Of a stretch of DNA of 64,000 bases, positions 1-9,752 are shown one piece after another. The notes below the pieces were generated by a model that saw only the letters and a program-made list of their open reading frames with translations, was not told the DNA's origin and did no database searches. The position numbers and the translations under genes are program-made. Position 1 is the stretch's first letter. Each line of letters opens with the position of its first letter. Source of the stretch: Crocinitomicaceae bacterium. Lineage in GTDB: Bacteria > Bacteroidota > Bacteroidia > Flavobacteriales_D > Crocinitomicaceae. Location: NCBI GenBank assembly GCA_024643545.1, contig JAHEMR010000001.1, positions 1-64,000 of the forward strand, written 5' to 3'.

Positions 1-2503
1 CACGTCCGTAATCGTACGTTGGGTTCTCCATAAAGCCTTGCTCCAAAATTGTTTGTTCAGATGCCGCAGTTAATTCTAAAGAACGGTTTCCGTTTCCGTA
101 ACCATCCAAACGTGTAATGAGTGGTGAAGAACCGTAAGCAATCATCTGTGCTGTTCCATCCGCCTCAGGCATTGGATTGTGTGGAACGGCAGATACTGGT
201 TTAATCGCAGTACCATCGTAACTAATACGAGAAGAGATATAAGGAACCTTTTGTCCATCCAATAGCAATGGATCATTTGGATTGTATTCCTTAAATTGAT
301 TGTAAGCGTAAGCTACAGCAACATAATAATATGTTTTGTGGTTTACCAATTTTCGTTCTCCCTGTGCAAAAGCATCTTCTTTCACTTGGAATGTGTGTTG
401 TATCCCCACATTTCCACCTTTTACTTTTTCAACCGGAACTGAGAATCCTAAAGCTTCATCATAAACGAAGTTGATGATTCTTGAAATATTATTCTTTTTA
501 TCGCATTGCGCAACCAAACGAGATTTGTCAGGATCAGCAATATCCGCGATTGATACTTCCGCATCCTTCAATTGGAAAATTTGGTATCCTTCGAAACGGT
601 AGTAACGATCAACCGTAGGGTCTGGAATGTTCACTTCATCCATTTCCTCATAAGACTCTCTGTAATTGTTTGAAGAGGATGGATTTTCCAACATTAAGAT
701 TAATTCATTCTCCAATTCTTGAATAGTCAATTTTGGAGCATCCGGTGGAGAAAGAATTTTAAAACATGCATCAAACAATGCTTGTGCTTTCGTATCCGCA
801 CGTTTCATGGCATCAACTGATGCTAAAAGTCCACCTGCAGAGCTTCTTCCATAAACAATCCCTACTGTAATACTATTTGTTGCTCCTGGACGTAAAGTAA
901 ATGGTCCAGCAGATTGAACGAAACGTCTATCACCTGGTGGGTTGTTATTTGTAGATTCATCCCATCCATTTGGAAATTGACCTGTCATGTCTTGTCCACC
1001 CGTTGACCAATGCAATGGATCCGAAGTACCTGGGAACATGTAATCACTTAATACAGTTCCTTGTGCTCCTGTTCCACCATAATACATTTCTGCACCATTT
1101 GCCCATTTACCTTCCATGAAACGGTAGTATTCCGCAGCTGGACCCGGGTCATTATATGGATAAGCAGAAGTGGATGTATAATATGTGAAACGACGCATAC
1201 CAAAACGTTCGTTGTCAACAATTCCATCAGAATAACCGATACCGATACCTTTGTACACGATTCCACCATTAGCAAGTGCATCTACGACTGTAGGTACAAC
1301 CTCTTGTTGTGTTACTTCGTCGAAATATGGCCCAGGGTTATCAATTCCATCAGCATCTTGGTATGGACCTTCAAAGAAGTCACATCCAATAGCTGGAGGA
1401 TTTTCACCGTAACCTAATCTACCACCATCACTTTGGTCATTTAAATCCCCATTGTACATGTAACCCAAACCACGAGAAACATCACATCCTGCATAGTCAT
1501 CCGCGTAATTACCAAGATCCGCATCTAAATACTGTGCAAAATATGTATTGTAAAGTGTTTGCGTACCACGATTAATTAATTCGTAGTTATAAAAAGTCAT
1601 TCTGTTCACTTCATCATTCGTGGCAAAAGAGAAAGCTTGTGCACGAATCTCCATTCCAATTGGATCTCCACTCGTTTCTGTGTGGATGTTTCCTTTATCG
1701 TTAAATACCCACCAATGCGTTTCATCACCATATAACGAAACACGACGGTCAACACCACATTCAATATCATCGCGTCCAAGGATATCATCGTACCAAGGAT
1801 GATCTCCATTGTCTGGGTTATAAGAACCATCTCCATCGCGGTCATAGAAAGGAGCTAACCAGTAATCTTGTCCTCTGGAAACATCACCATGAGCTGGCCA
1901 GCCATAAATTCTATTTAATTCGTCGTTTGTTAATGCTTGAACATCGTTGCATCCCTCCGTTACTATACCTTGAGAACATTCCCACCAAACGTTAAAGCGA
2001 ATAACTTCTGCTTTGCGAATTGTGTAGAATTTGTCATAAGCGATACATTGATCTGGATCGATATTTGCCTCTCCGAAATCTTTGGTAACACCTGCACCTA
2101 CTGGACCACCTGGATTAAAGTCTCCAGTACCTGGATTCACTGTTAATGGGCCAGGCCAAAAGTCGTTTCCGCTTCTGTAACGTAATGCAGCTAATTTCAA
2201 CTGACCATTCACATCTGTTCCACCCATCCATAAAGCACCAGCAAAGATTGCATAACGCTTACTGTTTTTAGGCACTTCATAAGCTGCTACACCGGCAGCA
2301 CGGTTCTGGAACATACTTCCACCTTGTTCAATTAACGCTCTAACGTCATTGAACTCCATGTATAGTTTTGCAGTTGCTGGACTACAATTGGCTCCTTTTG
2401 TTGTTGGAGTTGGTTTAGCCATCTTGTCGTTTGGACCAAGATAAGCTAGTGCGTTAAACACAAATGTAACCCCAAAAAACGTTGCAAGTAATTGCTTTTT
2501 CAT
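1..2503 (-). CDS. Large secreted protein, C-terminus cut by window edge
   Basis: Reading from an ATG at 2503, the frame is open for 834 codons to the left edge, so the C-terminus is missing. Residues 1-20 (MKKQLLATFFGVTFVFNALA) are a Sec signal peptide. The mature part is rich in Tyr, Asp, Gly and Asn, as in extracellular Bacteroidota proteins. At about residues 221-226 there is a DRDGDG acidic loop followed by SYNPDNGD, resembling a calcium-binding loop. I recognise no catalytic motif. Proteins of this size and composition in T9SS bacteria usually end in a type A sorting domain, but that part lies outside the window. The gene starts 21 bp after the stop of the TonB receptor, so the two are probably co-transcribed. 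The function is unknown; that it is a real exported protein is nearly certain. Confidence 0.88.
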   Translation of the reverse strand, partial: MKKQLLATFFGVTFVFNALAYLGPNDKMAKPTPTTKGANCSPATAKLYMEFNDVRALIEQGGSMFQNRAAGVAAYEVPKNSKRYAIFAGALWMGGTDVNGQLKLAALRYRSGNDFWPGPLTVNPGTGDFNPGGPVGAGVTKDFGEANIDPDQCIAYDKFYTIRKAEVIRFNVWWECSQGIVTEGCNDVQALTNDELNRIYGWPAHGDVSRGQDYWLAPFYDRDGDGSYNPDNGDHPWYDDILGRDDIECGVDRRVSLYGDETHWWVFNDKGNIHTETSGDPIGMEIRAQAFSFATNDEVNRMTFYNYELINRGTQTLYNTYFAQYLDADLGNYADDYAGCDVSRGLGYMYNGDLNDQSDGGRLGYGENPPAIGCDFFEGPYQDADGIDNPGPYFDEVTQQEVVPTVVDALANGGIVYKGIGIGYSDGIVDNERFGMRRFTYYTSTSAYPYNDPGPAAEYYRFMEGKWANGAEMYYGGTGAQGTVLSDYMFPGTSDPLHWSTGGQDMTGQFPNGWDESTNNNPPGDRRFVQSAGPFTLRPGATNSITVGIVYGRSSAGGLLASVDAMKRADTKAQALFDACFKILSPPDAPKLTIQELENELILMLENPSSSNNYRESYEEMDEVNIPDPTVDRYYRFEGYQIFQLKDAEVSIADIADPDKSRLVAQCDKKNNISRIINFVYDEALGFSVPVEKVKGGNVGIQHTFQVKEDAFAQGERKLVNHKTYYYVAVAYAYNQFKEYNPNDPLLLDGQKVPYISSRISYDGTAIKPVSAVPHNPMPEADGTAQMIAYGSSPLITRLDGYGNGNRSLELTAASEQTILEQGFMENPTYDYGR

Positions 2504-2524
2504 ATCTGTACGTTTATTGCTTTC

Positions 2525-5500
2525 TTAAAAATCAAATTTAACTCCTAAACGAATTGTTCTTGGAGAACTAATATTAAACGGATTTTGAATCTTCATCATG
2601 TAATAGTCACGGAAAGATTGTTCATCTGTTTGGTTCTGAATGGATGTTTGACTAGATGCCGCAGCAAGATAACCATCATCATTCCAGTTTCCAGTTGCAC
2701 GGTATACATTTAATTTATTGAACTGATTAAACATATTTGTAACACGAACATAGACATTTAAGAAGGCTACTTTTTTCTTGTTGTCTTTGTTTCCGTACTG
2801 CAAATTGAACGTTTTATCTAATTGCATATCCAAACGGTAAGACCAAGGTAATCTAGATCCATTTAACGTCCCGTTAATACCAGCATTAAGATTTCCAATT
2901 CCCTCATCCGTAATAAACGTTTGTGAAGAGTATGGATTTCCTGAGTAGAAGTTAGAGAAAATATTCAAACCGGTATTCTCTAAGAATTTAGAATTTCCAA
3001 TCATTGGTCCATTGTAGTCTTTTCCTTCACCATAACGGTAATCAAACGTTACTGCAAACGCATGACGCTGGTCGTAGCTGTAAGGGAAAATATTTCGTAA
3101 GTTAGGAAGACCAGCATTCACAAGTGCACCCATTGATGTAGCATCTGAACCTGTTCCATCCGCAAATTGCAATGTGTAATTTGCAGTCATGCGAATGTTT
3201 CCTGTTTGTCTTAAATCGTAAGCTATTGTCATACCTTTTACTGTTCCGAAATCTCTATTTCCGTAAGTTTTGTAAGTTGCTGGGTAAGCTTGGAAAATAT
3301 TCACCAACTGTACATTGTTACGTTGCTCTCGGTAGAACGCAGAAATCTTCACGGAGGAGGTGCGCGTTAACACTTGTTGGAATCCTAATTCATAATCAAC
3401 CGTTTTTTCTGGCTTCAAATTTGAATTATTAATAACCGCATTTCTCGATTGTATGTATTGGTATTCATAAGGGTCAAAACGGTATCCTGAAGTTGGACGT
3501 TTCGTTAAGATGTCATAGTGAGCAAAGAATGAAGCCTCTTCAGAAATCGGGAAAGAGAACGCCACACGTGGCATCACGTTCACTTGAGCTTTGTAATCCG
3601 TAAATGCATCAGCAGTTGGTGTTTCCAATGATGGATCTTGCAACCAAGGAGCGATTCCATTTGGACCTTCAACTAATTTCGGGTCTTCAATTGGTGTACC
3701 TACGGCATTATACCAGTTCATTCCAGTTCTAAATCCTTTGATTTCAGTGGGATTTTGTACATCATTTACATAAACAATGTTGTCATCAGCCATTCCAGAA
3801 GGCAAGTTTACCCAAGCATATTGGTTAGGATCGCTTTCTTTTAAGGCACGTACTTCTTTAACCGTTTTCGCATTATAGAACAAATACTGATCTTTTAATA
3901 CTGGTTGATTGGCATCAAAAACATCAACACGTACACCAACGTTGAAAACGATGTCATTGAAAGCAAATTTATCCATTATGTAACCCGCCATGTAAATCGG
4001 TTGGAAAGCACCCACAAATCTTTTGTAATTGTGGTTCTGATCATACTCATTAAAGTATTTATTGATATCAGTATTACCTTTTACTTTTTTTCCTGTGTGG
4101 TCGTACCCGTAATAAGAAACATATGAGTTACCGCTATTTAATAGTTCATCTGGTGAGAACATATCATACTGATAAAGATTCGGATCATACTCATCAATAT
4201 TAATAAAGTCATTACCAGCAGTATTTAATCCAAGTTTATTTCGAAGGTTATAGTCAAAGAATGATTGGTTATCATTGTTTAATTGCCCTCCAAATTGACC
4301 AGTCCCGCTTGTGTGGGCATAACCAGAATTTAAACGTTCGTATGTAATGGCTTTAAATGAACCTGAATCGGAAACAACTCCACTATTTAAATCTAACTCC
4401 TTAATGTGGAAGTTGGTCAGCAAACGTGCAATATTCCAAATTCCAGTTGGTCCGTAATCACCACTAGACCAACCACGGTCAACGCGTTGTTCGTATTCGA
4501 ATCCTAACGAGATACTATGGTCACCGATAATAACCGATCCAGCACCTGTTACGCGGAATTGGTCATTTTCAAATCTTCCGAATCCATTGTATGGAGAACC
4601 AATGTTACTCCATATACCATATACACTTTGAGGTGAATCACCATTTCTAAGTGCATTCCCTTGATTAATTTGTGTTAAGTTCTCATAGTGACCAAATGGA
4701 GCACCGTCGTATATGTTAAAGTATTGGGTTGTAATAGCAGCTAATGTAGCATTGGTTTGTGACGGTGTAAAGTCAACTTGTACATCTTTGAAACCATCGT
4801 GCACATACATTTGAGTTGCATCATTAAATGTGTAAGAAGGTCTACGTGTTGTCACGAATTTCCCTACATACCCATAATTAAATAAGTTAAATTGATGTTT
4901 AGGATCATACGACTCACTGAAGGATTTCGAATAATCAACCATCAAACTATAAAGTGCCGATTTAATTTTCGAACTACTTCCTTCACGATCATTATTGAAT
5001 CGTTGCGTTAAACGACCAAATAAACGGTAATCATACGATTTGCTATATCCAAAATTCGAAAAGTTCAAGAGGGAACCTGAGTAGGAATAGCTATTGCCTG
5101 TACTGTAGTTCATTGAAGCACCGAATTGAAGGTTCACAGATGGTCCTGTATTCACATCGATTTTCGCCTGACCAGAATAAACAGTGTTTCTTGCATTCAT
5201 TCTCCAAGCCACTTTTTCAAAATCACTTTCGCGGAGGAACAATGCATTATGGAATGTACCAAATCCTGTAGAGTTTGGTCTCAATGGATTCGCAATTAAT
5301 TCATCACGAACATCTTTTTTAATTCGGTAGCTTCCACCAGCAAGTGGACGACTATCTAGTTGATCTGTTAAGTTAGCAGAAACAAGGAATCCTAATTTTG
5401 GTTTTGTTTTCTTTCCAGTTGAATCGCGTTGCATCCAAAGTGGACCTGACAACATTCCTTCAACAAGATTATAGCCAAACTTATCCAAACCAAAAACTTT

Positions 5501-6277
5501 TCCATCATACCCGTCAGGGTCAGCACCTTTAAAATATACTCCCGAAGAGACACCTTCAATTGAACCGAAATAAACAGCAGATGGACCACGAGTTGTGATC
5601 GAGATGATACCACCGGTAACATCACCATAGTTTGCAGGTACACCACCTGTAATTACAGCTACTTCTTCCAATGCGGATTTAGGAATGTTTGCCGAACCAC
5701 GCACTTTAATACCATCAATGTAGTAGTAAGTTCCATCGGAACGAGAACCACGAACCGAAATAGCTCCTGATCCTTCATTTGAATTCACCCCACCAACGGA
5801 CCTTGCAACTCCCTCAGCTGAACGAACGGGCATTCTATTAATGTCCTCTCGTGTAACAGTAGCACCTGAAGCACCACCATTTTTATCAATAAGTGGGACT
5901 TTATAGACAACTACTTTTACTTCTTGCTCATCCTTAACTTTTTTACCTAAGGTCAAATTATCAAGGAAAGTAATTCGATCCGGCGAAATAGCAACACCTG
6001 TCATTACAGACATGTTGTAACCTGAAAGGGCATTTGAAAAATGCAAATCATAAGTTCCCGGAGGAATACCATTGATCTGGAATTTACCTTGAGCATCCGT
6101 AGTTGCTCCACTTTTTATTTGCTCCCCTTGTTTTAAAAGGACCTTAGAAAGTTCAATTGGAAGACCAGTTGATTCATCCTTAATTGTCCCTTTTAGGGTA
6201 CCAAGACCCGATTGAGAAAATGCATAAGTCCCTGCAAACAGGACACTTAATACTAATAACTTCAGTTTACCCACCAT
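2525..6277 (-). CDS. TonB-dependent outer-membrane receptor with CarboxypepD_reg domain
   Basis: This is an outer-membrane active-transport receptor driven by TonB. From the ATG at 6277 the protein has 1250 residues. It has a signal peptide ending AFS, then Gln. A carboxypeptidase-regulatory-like beta sandwich follows (GTLKGTIKDESTGLPIELSK...), then a plug domain (TREDINRMPVRSAEGVAR, SVRGSRSDGTYYYIDGIKV), and a long beta barrel ending in the classic terminal strand RLGVKFDF. An in-frame ATG at 6340 would add 21 residues, but the signal peptide begins cleanly at MVGKLKLL, so I use 6277. There is no SusD-like partner next door, which argues against a standard glycan-uptake pair. The downstream gene encodes a big secreted protein that may work with it. 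The substrate is unknown. Confidence 0.93.
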   Translation of the reverse strand: MVGKLKLLVLSVLFAGTYAFSQSGLGTLKGTIKDESTGLPIELSKVLLKQGEQIKSGATTDAQGKFQINGIPPGTYDLHFSNALSGYNMSVMTGVAISPDRITFLDNLTLGKKVKDEQEVKVVVYKVPLIDKNGGASGATVTREDINRMPVRSAEGVARSVGGVNSNEGSGAISVRGSRSDGTYYYIDGIKVRGSANIPKSALEEVAVITGGVPANYGDVTGGIISITTRGPSAVYFGSIEGVSSGVYFKGADPDGYDGKVFGLDKFGYNLVEGMLSGPLWMQRDSTGKKTKPKLGFLVSANLTDQLDSRPLAGGSYRIKKDVRDELIANPLRPNSTGFGTFHNALFLRESDFEKVAWRMNARNTVYSGQAKIDVNTGPSVNLQFGASMNYSTGNSYSYSGSLLNFSNFGYSKSYDYRLFGRLTQRFNNDREGSSSKIKSALYSLMVDYSKSFSESYDPKHQFNLFNYGYVGKFVTTRRPSYTFNDATQMYVHDGFKDVQVDFTPSQTNATLAAITTQYFNIYDGAPFGHYENLTQINQGNALRNGDSPQSVYGIWSNIGSPYNGFGRFENDQFRVTGAGSVIIGDHSISLGFEYEQRVDRGWSSGDYGPTGIWNIARLLTNFHIKELDLNSGVVSDSGSFKAITYERLNSGYAHTSGTGQFGGQLNNDNQSFFDYNLRNKLGLNTAGNDFINIDEYDPNLYQYDMFSPDELLNSGNSYVSYYGYDHTGKKVKGNTDINKYFNEYDQNHNYKRFVGAFQPIYMAGYIMDKFAFNDIVFNVGVRVDVFDANQPVLKDQYLFYNAKTVKEVRALKESDPNQYAWVNLPSGMADDNIVYVNDVQNPTEIKGFRTGMNWYNAVGTPIEDPKLVEGPNGIAPWLQDPSLETPTADAFTDYKAQVNVMPRVAFSFPISEEASFFAHYDILTKRPTSGYRFDPYEYQYIQSRNAVINNSNLKPEKTVDYELGFQQVLTRTSSVKISAFYREQRNNVQLVNIFQAYPATYKTYGNRDFGTVKGMTIAYDLRQTGNIRMTANYTLQFADGTGSDATSMGALVNAGLPNLRNIFPYSYDQRHAFAVTFDYRYGEGKDYNGPMIGNSKFLENTGLNIFSNFYSGNPYSSQTFITDEGIGNLNAGINGTLNGSRLPWSYRLDMQLDKTFNLQYGNKDNKKKVAFLNVYVRVTNMFNQFNKLNVYRATGNWNDDGYLAAASSQTSIQNQTDEQSFRDYYMMKIQNPFNISSPRTIRLGVKFDF

Positions 6278-6432
6278 AAGAATGCGTATAAATTTTACTA
6301 TATCTCGTTTTTTAAAGATTGTAAATATAGAGAAATCCATATTGATTTCCTTAAAAAATTGAAAAAATATATGTGGAATTTATTGTGCAACTTTGTGCGT
6401 CGTGTGTGAACTAACTGTTAATTAATTGATAA

Positions 6433-7053
6433 ATGTCCGAATCGTTTCAAAGAATTTATTTGTCAGACGAGCTAAGTTCAGTGGCCATTGAACAGAAACA
6501 AGCCATTGACTTTTACTTGAATGAGACTTTATTTCCTGACGAACAAGAGCATTTTACATCACGAATAAATGAGTTGAGAAAAGTTGAATTCTTAGGTGTT
6601 CGCCGGTTAAGGACAAAATTAAATTTACAATCAGCAATTAAGTACTTGGAGTCCGGGAAACCTTTTCTCTGTGACCAACTAGACACATTTATATCGATCA
6701 GTCACTCAAAAAACTATTGCGCGCTTGGAACTAGTTTAAAGGAAATTGGTATTGACATCGAAGAGATCAATCCGCGAATCGGTCGAATCGCCTCTCGTTT
6801 TGTGCATGACGATGAAAGAAGATTCATTGGCGAACAAACACTGCTTGATCTTACAAAACTATGGACAATGAAAGAAGCGATGTTTAAACTCAACAAGCGA
6901 TCTGGAATTGAATTTAAATCTGAATTAGTCATTGAAGAGAAGTCAGGAGACATTTACTACGGTAAAATGTTAACTGAACTATCTTGGGAACAAGTTACAA
7001 TAGATTGTTTTCAAGTAGGCGAATTAGTGGTTTCGGCCTGCCGTTATTCCTAA
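6433..7053 (+). CDS. 4'-phosphopantetheinyl transferase superfamily protein
   Basis: The enzyme transfers the phosphopantetheine arm of CoA to a carrier-protein serine. At 206 residues it has the Sfp/AcpS superfamily signature: ISISHS at 87-92, IGIDIEEI at 105-112 (Mg-binding D108 and E110) and LWTMKEAMFKL around 143-153 (K147, E148). The N-terminal half is less conserved, as expected for the Sfp-like type. It is divergent from the TonB receptor and convergent with nadC, with a 6 bp gap. No carrier protein or synthase gene lies nearby, so the target cannot be named; fatty-acid ACP is the simple possibility. Confidence 0.88.
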   Translation: MSESFQRIYLSDELSSVAIEQKQAIDFYLNETLFPDEQEHFTSRINELRKVEFLGVRRLRTKLNLQSAIKYLESGKPFLCDQLDTFISISHSKNYCALGTSLKEIGIDIEEINPRIGRIASRFVHDDERRFIGEQTLLDLTKLWTMKEAMFKLNKRSGIEFKSELVIEEKSGDIYYGKMLTELSWEQVTIDCFQVGELVVSACRYS

Positions 7054-7059
7054 GTATAA

Positions 7060-7893
7060 CTAAAAACTTGCTTTCAAACTTAGGTCTAATCCTTTGACGG
7101 AATGTGTCAAGGCCCCAATTGAAATAAATTGAACCCCTGTTTCAGCATATGGACGAATGTTATCGATGGTAATTCCACCAGATGCTTCTGTCTCGAATGA
7201 ATCCGGAATTAATGCAAGTGCTTCTTTCAATTTTTCCGGCGTAAAATTATCAAGCATAATACGGTCCACTCCCCCAACCTCAAGAACCTGATTTAATTCT
7301 TCCAAACTTCGAACCTCGATTTCAATTTTTAGCTTTCGGTTGGTGTCACCAAGGTATTTTTTTGTTTTCTCGATTGCCTTTTTAATTCCCCCAGCATAAT
7401 CAATGTGATTATCCTTCAACATAATCATGTCGTATAGTCCAAAGCGGTGGTTCTCTCCCCCACCAATTTTTACCGCCCATTTTTCTAAAAACCGCATGCC
7501 TGGAGTCGTTTTCCTTGTGTCCAAAATCTTGGTTTGACAACCTTGAATGACGCGAAGTACATTTGCCGTTTGGGTAGCTATTCCACTCATTCGTTGCATG
7601 CAATTAAGCACCAATCTTTCAGACGTCAAAATAGACTGAGATGAACCAGATACTTGAAAGACAATGTCACCTATTTCAACTTTATCTCCTTCCTTTTTGT
7701 AAAAAACAATATCAAGGGAAGGATCCACGATTTCAAAAATTCTTTTTGCCACATCTATTCCTGCAATTATGCCATTTTCTTTCACAAGTAATTTGGCTTT
7801 TCCTTTGGCATCAGCAGGAATACACGCAAGAGTAGAGTGATCTCCGTCACCTATATCCTCTTGTAAAGATTTTCGTATGAATTCATCTAACAT
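7060..7893 (-). CDS. nadC: Nicotinate-nucleotide pyrophosphorylase (quinolinate phosphoribosyltransferase)
   Basis: It converts quinolinate and PRPP to nicotinate mononucleotide in de novo NAD synthesis, in the cytoplasm. At 277 residues it is the usual length. Visible motifs are NCMQRMSGIAT (97-107), DTRKTTPG (125-132), GGGENHR (144-150), KDNH (160-163), IEIEVRSLEE, IMLDNF and EASGGI, which line the active site of the type II PRTase barrel. A perfect TATCTTTG box at 7905-7898 on the minus strand lies only 4 bp before the ATG, suggesting a leaderless mRNA. nadD, a later step of the pathway, is in the same window at 57202-57816; nadA and nadB are not seen. Confidence 0.97.
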   Translation of the reverse strand: MLDEFIRKSLQEDIGDGDHSTLACIPADAKGKAKLLVKENGIIAGIDVAKRIFEIVDPSLDIVFYKKEGDKVEIGDIVFQVSGSSQSILTSERLVLNCMQRMSGIATQTANVLRVIQGCQTKILDTRKTTPGMRFLEKWAVKIGGGENHRFGLYDMIMLKDNHIDYAGGIKKAIEKTKKYLGDTNRKLKIEIEVRSLEELNQVLEVGGVDRIMLDNFTPEKLKEALALIPDSFETEASGGITIDNIRPYAETGVQFISIGALTHSVKGLDLSLKASF

Positions 7894-7897
7894 GGAA

Positions 7898-7905
7898 CAA
7901 AGATA
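7898..7905 (-). promoter_or_regulatory. Bacteroidota -7 box of nadC
   Basis: TATCTTTG on the minus strand is an exact match to TAnnTTTG. A weak TTTC sits about 19 bp upstream in place of the -33 TTTG. The box ends 4 bp before the nadC ATG, so transcription probably starts at or next to the start codon. Confidence 0.6.
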
Positions 7906-7937
7906 GCATAGCTCGTGTTCTTGTGAAACTTTGTGAT

Positions 7938-7945
7938 TAATTTTA
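7938..7945 (+). promoter_or_regulatory. Probable -7 box of uvrC
   Basis: TAATTTTA matches TAnnTTTG at 5 of the 6 defined bases and ends 4 bp before the uvrC ATG, the same geometry as at nadC, tatC and the LysE gene. Confidence 0.4.
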
Positions 7946-7949
7946 TCCG

Positions 7950-9752
7950 ATGAATACGCATTCCCAACTAGTTTTAGAGAAAATCAAGGTGCTACCAACA
8001 GATGCTGGTGTATACCAATTCTTTGATTCCAAAGGTGTAATCATTTATGTTGGAAAGGCAAAAAATTTAACCAAACGCGTGCATTCCTATTTCAAATCGA
8101 ATATTACAGATGGGAAAACACGTGCATTGGTAAAAAACATTGCGGACATTAAGTTTACTGTCGTTTCTTCGGAGTTAGATGCCTTGCTTTTAGAAAACAA
8201 CCTCATCAAATCATATCGTCCTCGGTACAATATTTTACTCAAGGACGACAAAACCTATCCTTGGATTGTCGTGAAAAATGAACCTTTTCCTCGTGTTTTT
8301 AGCACAAGAAGAAAAATCAAGGATGGCTCGAAGTATTTTGGCCCCTATCCAAATGGGCGGGTAATGCAAACATTATTGCAATTAATCCGTGAGTTATTTA
8401 CACTTCGCACCTGTGCTTTAGATTTATCTGAAGTTAAAATTAACCAAGAAAAATATAAAGTCTGTTTAGAGTACCACATTGGTAAATGCGCTGCACCATG
8501 TGTTCGATATCAATCAAAAGAAGCATACGATGCTATGGTGAATTCCATCGAATTATTATTGCAAGGTAAAACGTATGCGCTCTGTTTGAGCTTGAAAAAA
8601 ACCATGTTTGAATTATCGGATCAATATGATTTTGAAGGAGCGCAAAAAGTGAAGGAAATCCTGGAGCAAATCGAAAAATATCAATCAAAATCCATGATTG
8701 TTTCTCACACACTGAACGAAGTGGATGTTCTCACGTATGAATTGGATGAGGAATTTTTATTTTTCAACTACATGGTCATTCGCGATGGTGCGATTGTTCA
8801 TACATACACTTCCCATTTGGAATTGAAATTATCGGAAAATATCACCTATGTTTTTACCTACGTATTACCACAGCTTCGCCTGAAATTTGAAAGTACTTCT
8901 AAAGAGGTTTTGGTTTTGGACAAAGTTGATTCCATTTTTCCAGACTTCCATTTCCATTGTCCGCAAATTGGCGAAAAGAAAAAGTTGCTAGAACTTTCCA
9001 TGCACAATGTAAAACACTACCGATTGCAATTGAAAAAAAGGGAGATGAACCGGGTTTCAGAGCATGGCGGAATAGATGCATTACTTGAATTACAACAAGC
9101 GCTTGCTTTACCTGAACTACCGAATCACATCGAATGTTTCGATAATTCCAATTTACAAGGTACAAACGCTGTTTCTTCCTGTGTCGTTTTCAAAAAAGGA
9201 ATTCCTAGTAAAAATGACTACCGTCATTTCAATGTGAAGACGGTCGTTGGACCGGATGACTTTAGTACGATGAAAGAGGTTGTTTTCAGGCGCTACAGGC
9301 GCTTATTAGATGAAGGAGAGTCTCTTCCGCAGTTAATCATCATTGACGGTGGTAAAGGACAACTTAGCGCCGCCATGGAATCTATTGAGTTATTAGGGAT
9401 TTCCGACGAGGTAAGTGTCTTTGGATTAGCAAAACGAATGGAAGAGCTTTTTCGTCCAAATCATTCAAAGTCAATACTATTAGACAGGAGATCCAAAGGT
9501 CTAAAGTTAGTTCAACATATGAGGGATGAAGCCCATCGTTTTGGCATTACGCATCACAGAAATAAGCGCAGTAAAAATTCTTTTCAAACAGAATTAGCTG
9601 AAATTAAAGGAATTGGTGAAAAGACATGGACACTACTGCTCAAGGAATTTAAATCAGTAGAAAAAATTAAAGGGTGTTCCCAAGAAGAATTAGCAAAAAA
9701 AATAGGACAAGCTAAAGCGCTCGTCCTATTTCAATATTTTCAATCGAAGTAA
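7950..9752 (+). CDS. uvrC: UvrABC system protein C (excinuclease subunit)
   Basis: UvrC makes both incisions beside a DNA lesion recognised by UvrAB in nucleotide excision repair. The 600-residue protein has all the expected parts in order. The N-terminal GIY-YIG nuclease domain has GVY at 20-22, YVG at 33-35 and R43. A UVR motif sits around FEGAQKVKEILEQIE (about 230). The RNase H-like nuclease contains IECFDNSNLQG, FSTMKEVVFRRYRR and LIIIDGGKGQL. A helix-hairpin-helix region lies at the C-terminus (IKGIGEKTWTLLLKEF). It is divergent from nadC, and its stop codon directly abuts that of the convergent metalloprotease gene. Confidence 0.98.
   Translation: MNTHSQLVLEKIKVLPTDAGVYQFFDSKGVIIYVGKAKNLTKRVHSYFKSNITDGKTRALVKNIADIKFTVVSSELDALLLENNLIKSYRPRYNILLKDDKTYPWIVVKNEPFPRVFSTRRKIKDGSKYFGPYPNGRVMQTLLQLIRELFTLRTCALDLSEVKINQEKYKVCLEYHIGKCAAPCVRYQSKEAYDAMVNSIELLLQGKTYALCLSLKKTMFELSDQYDFEGAQKVKEILEQIEKYQSKSMIVSHTLNEVDVLTYELDEEFLFFNYMVIRDGAIVHTYTSHLELKLSENITYVFTYVLPQLRLKFESTSKEVLVLDKVDSIFPDFHFHCPQIGEKKKLLELSMHNVKHYRLQLKKREMNRVSEHGGIDALLELQQALALPELPNHIECFDNSNLQGTNAVSSCVVFKKGIPSKNDYRHFNVKTVVGPDDFSTMKEVVFRRYRRLLDEGESLPQLIIIDGGKGQLSAAMESIELLGISDEVSVFGLAKRMEELFRPNHSKSILLDRRSKGLKLVQHMRDEAHRFGITHHRNKRSKNSFQTELAEIKGIGEKTWTLLLKEFKSVEKIKGCSQEELAKKIGQAKALVLFQYFQSK

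Noticed and set aside
1061..1417. 118-codon open frame on the plus strand inside the large secreted protein gene
   Set aside because: It is antisense to a well-supported coding frame, has Ile/Thr-rich low-complexity composition and matches no family; a shadow of codon bias.
3172..3432. 86-codon plus-strand frame inside the TonB receptor
   Set aside because: Antisense to a clear barrel-coding region, with no start context or family likeness.
6433..7053. Secondary-metabolite gene cluster suggested by an Sfp-type transferase
   Set aside because: No carrier-protein, PKS or NRPS gene in the window.
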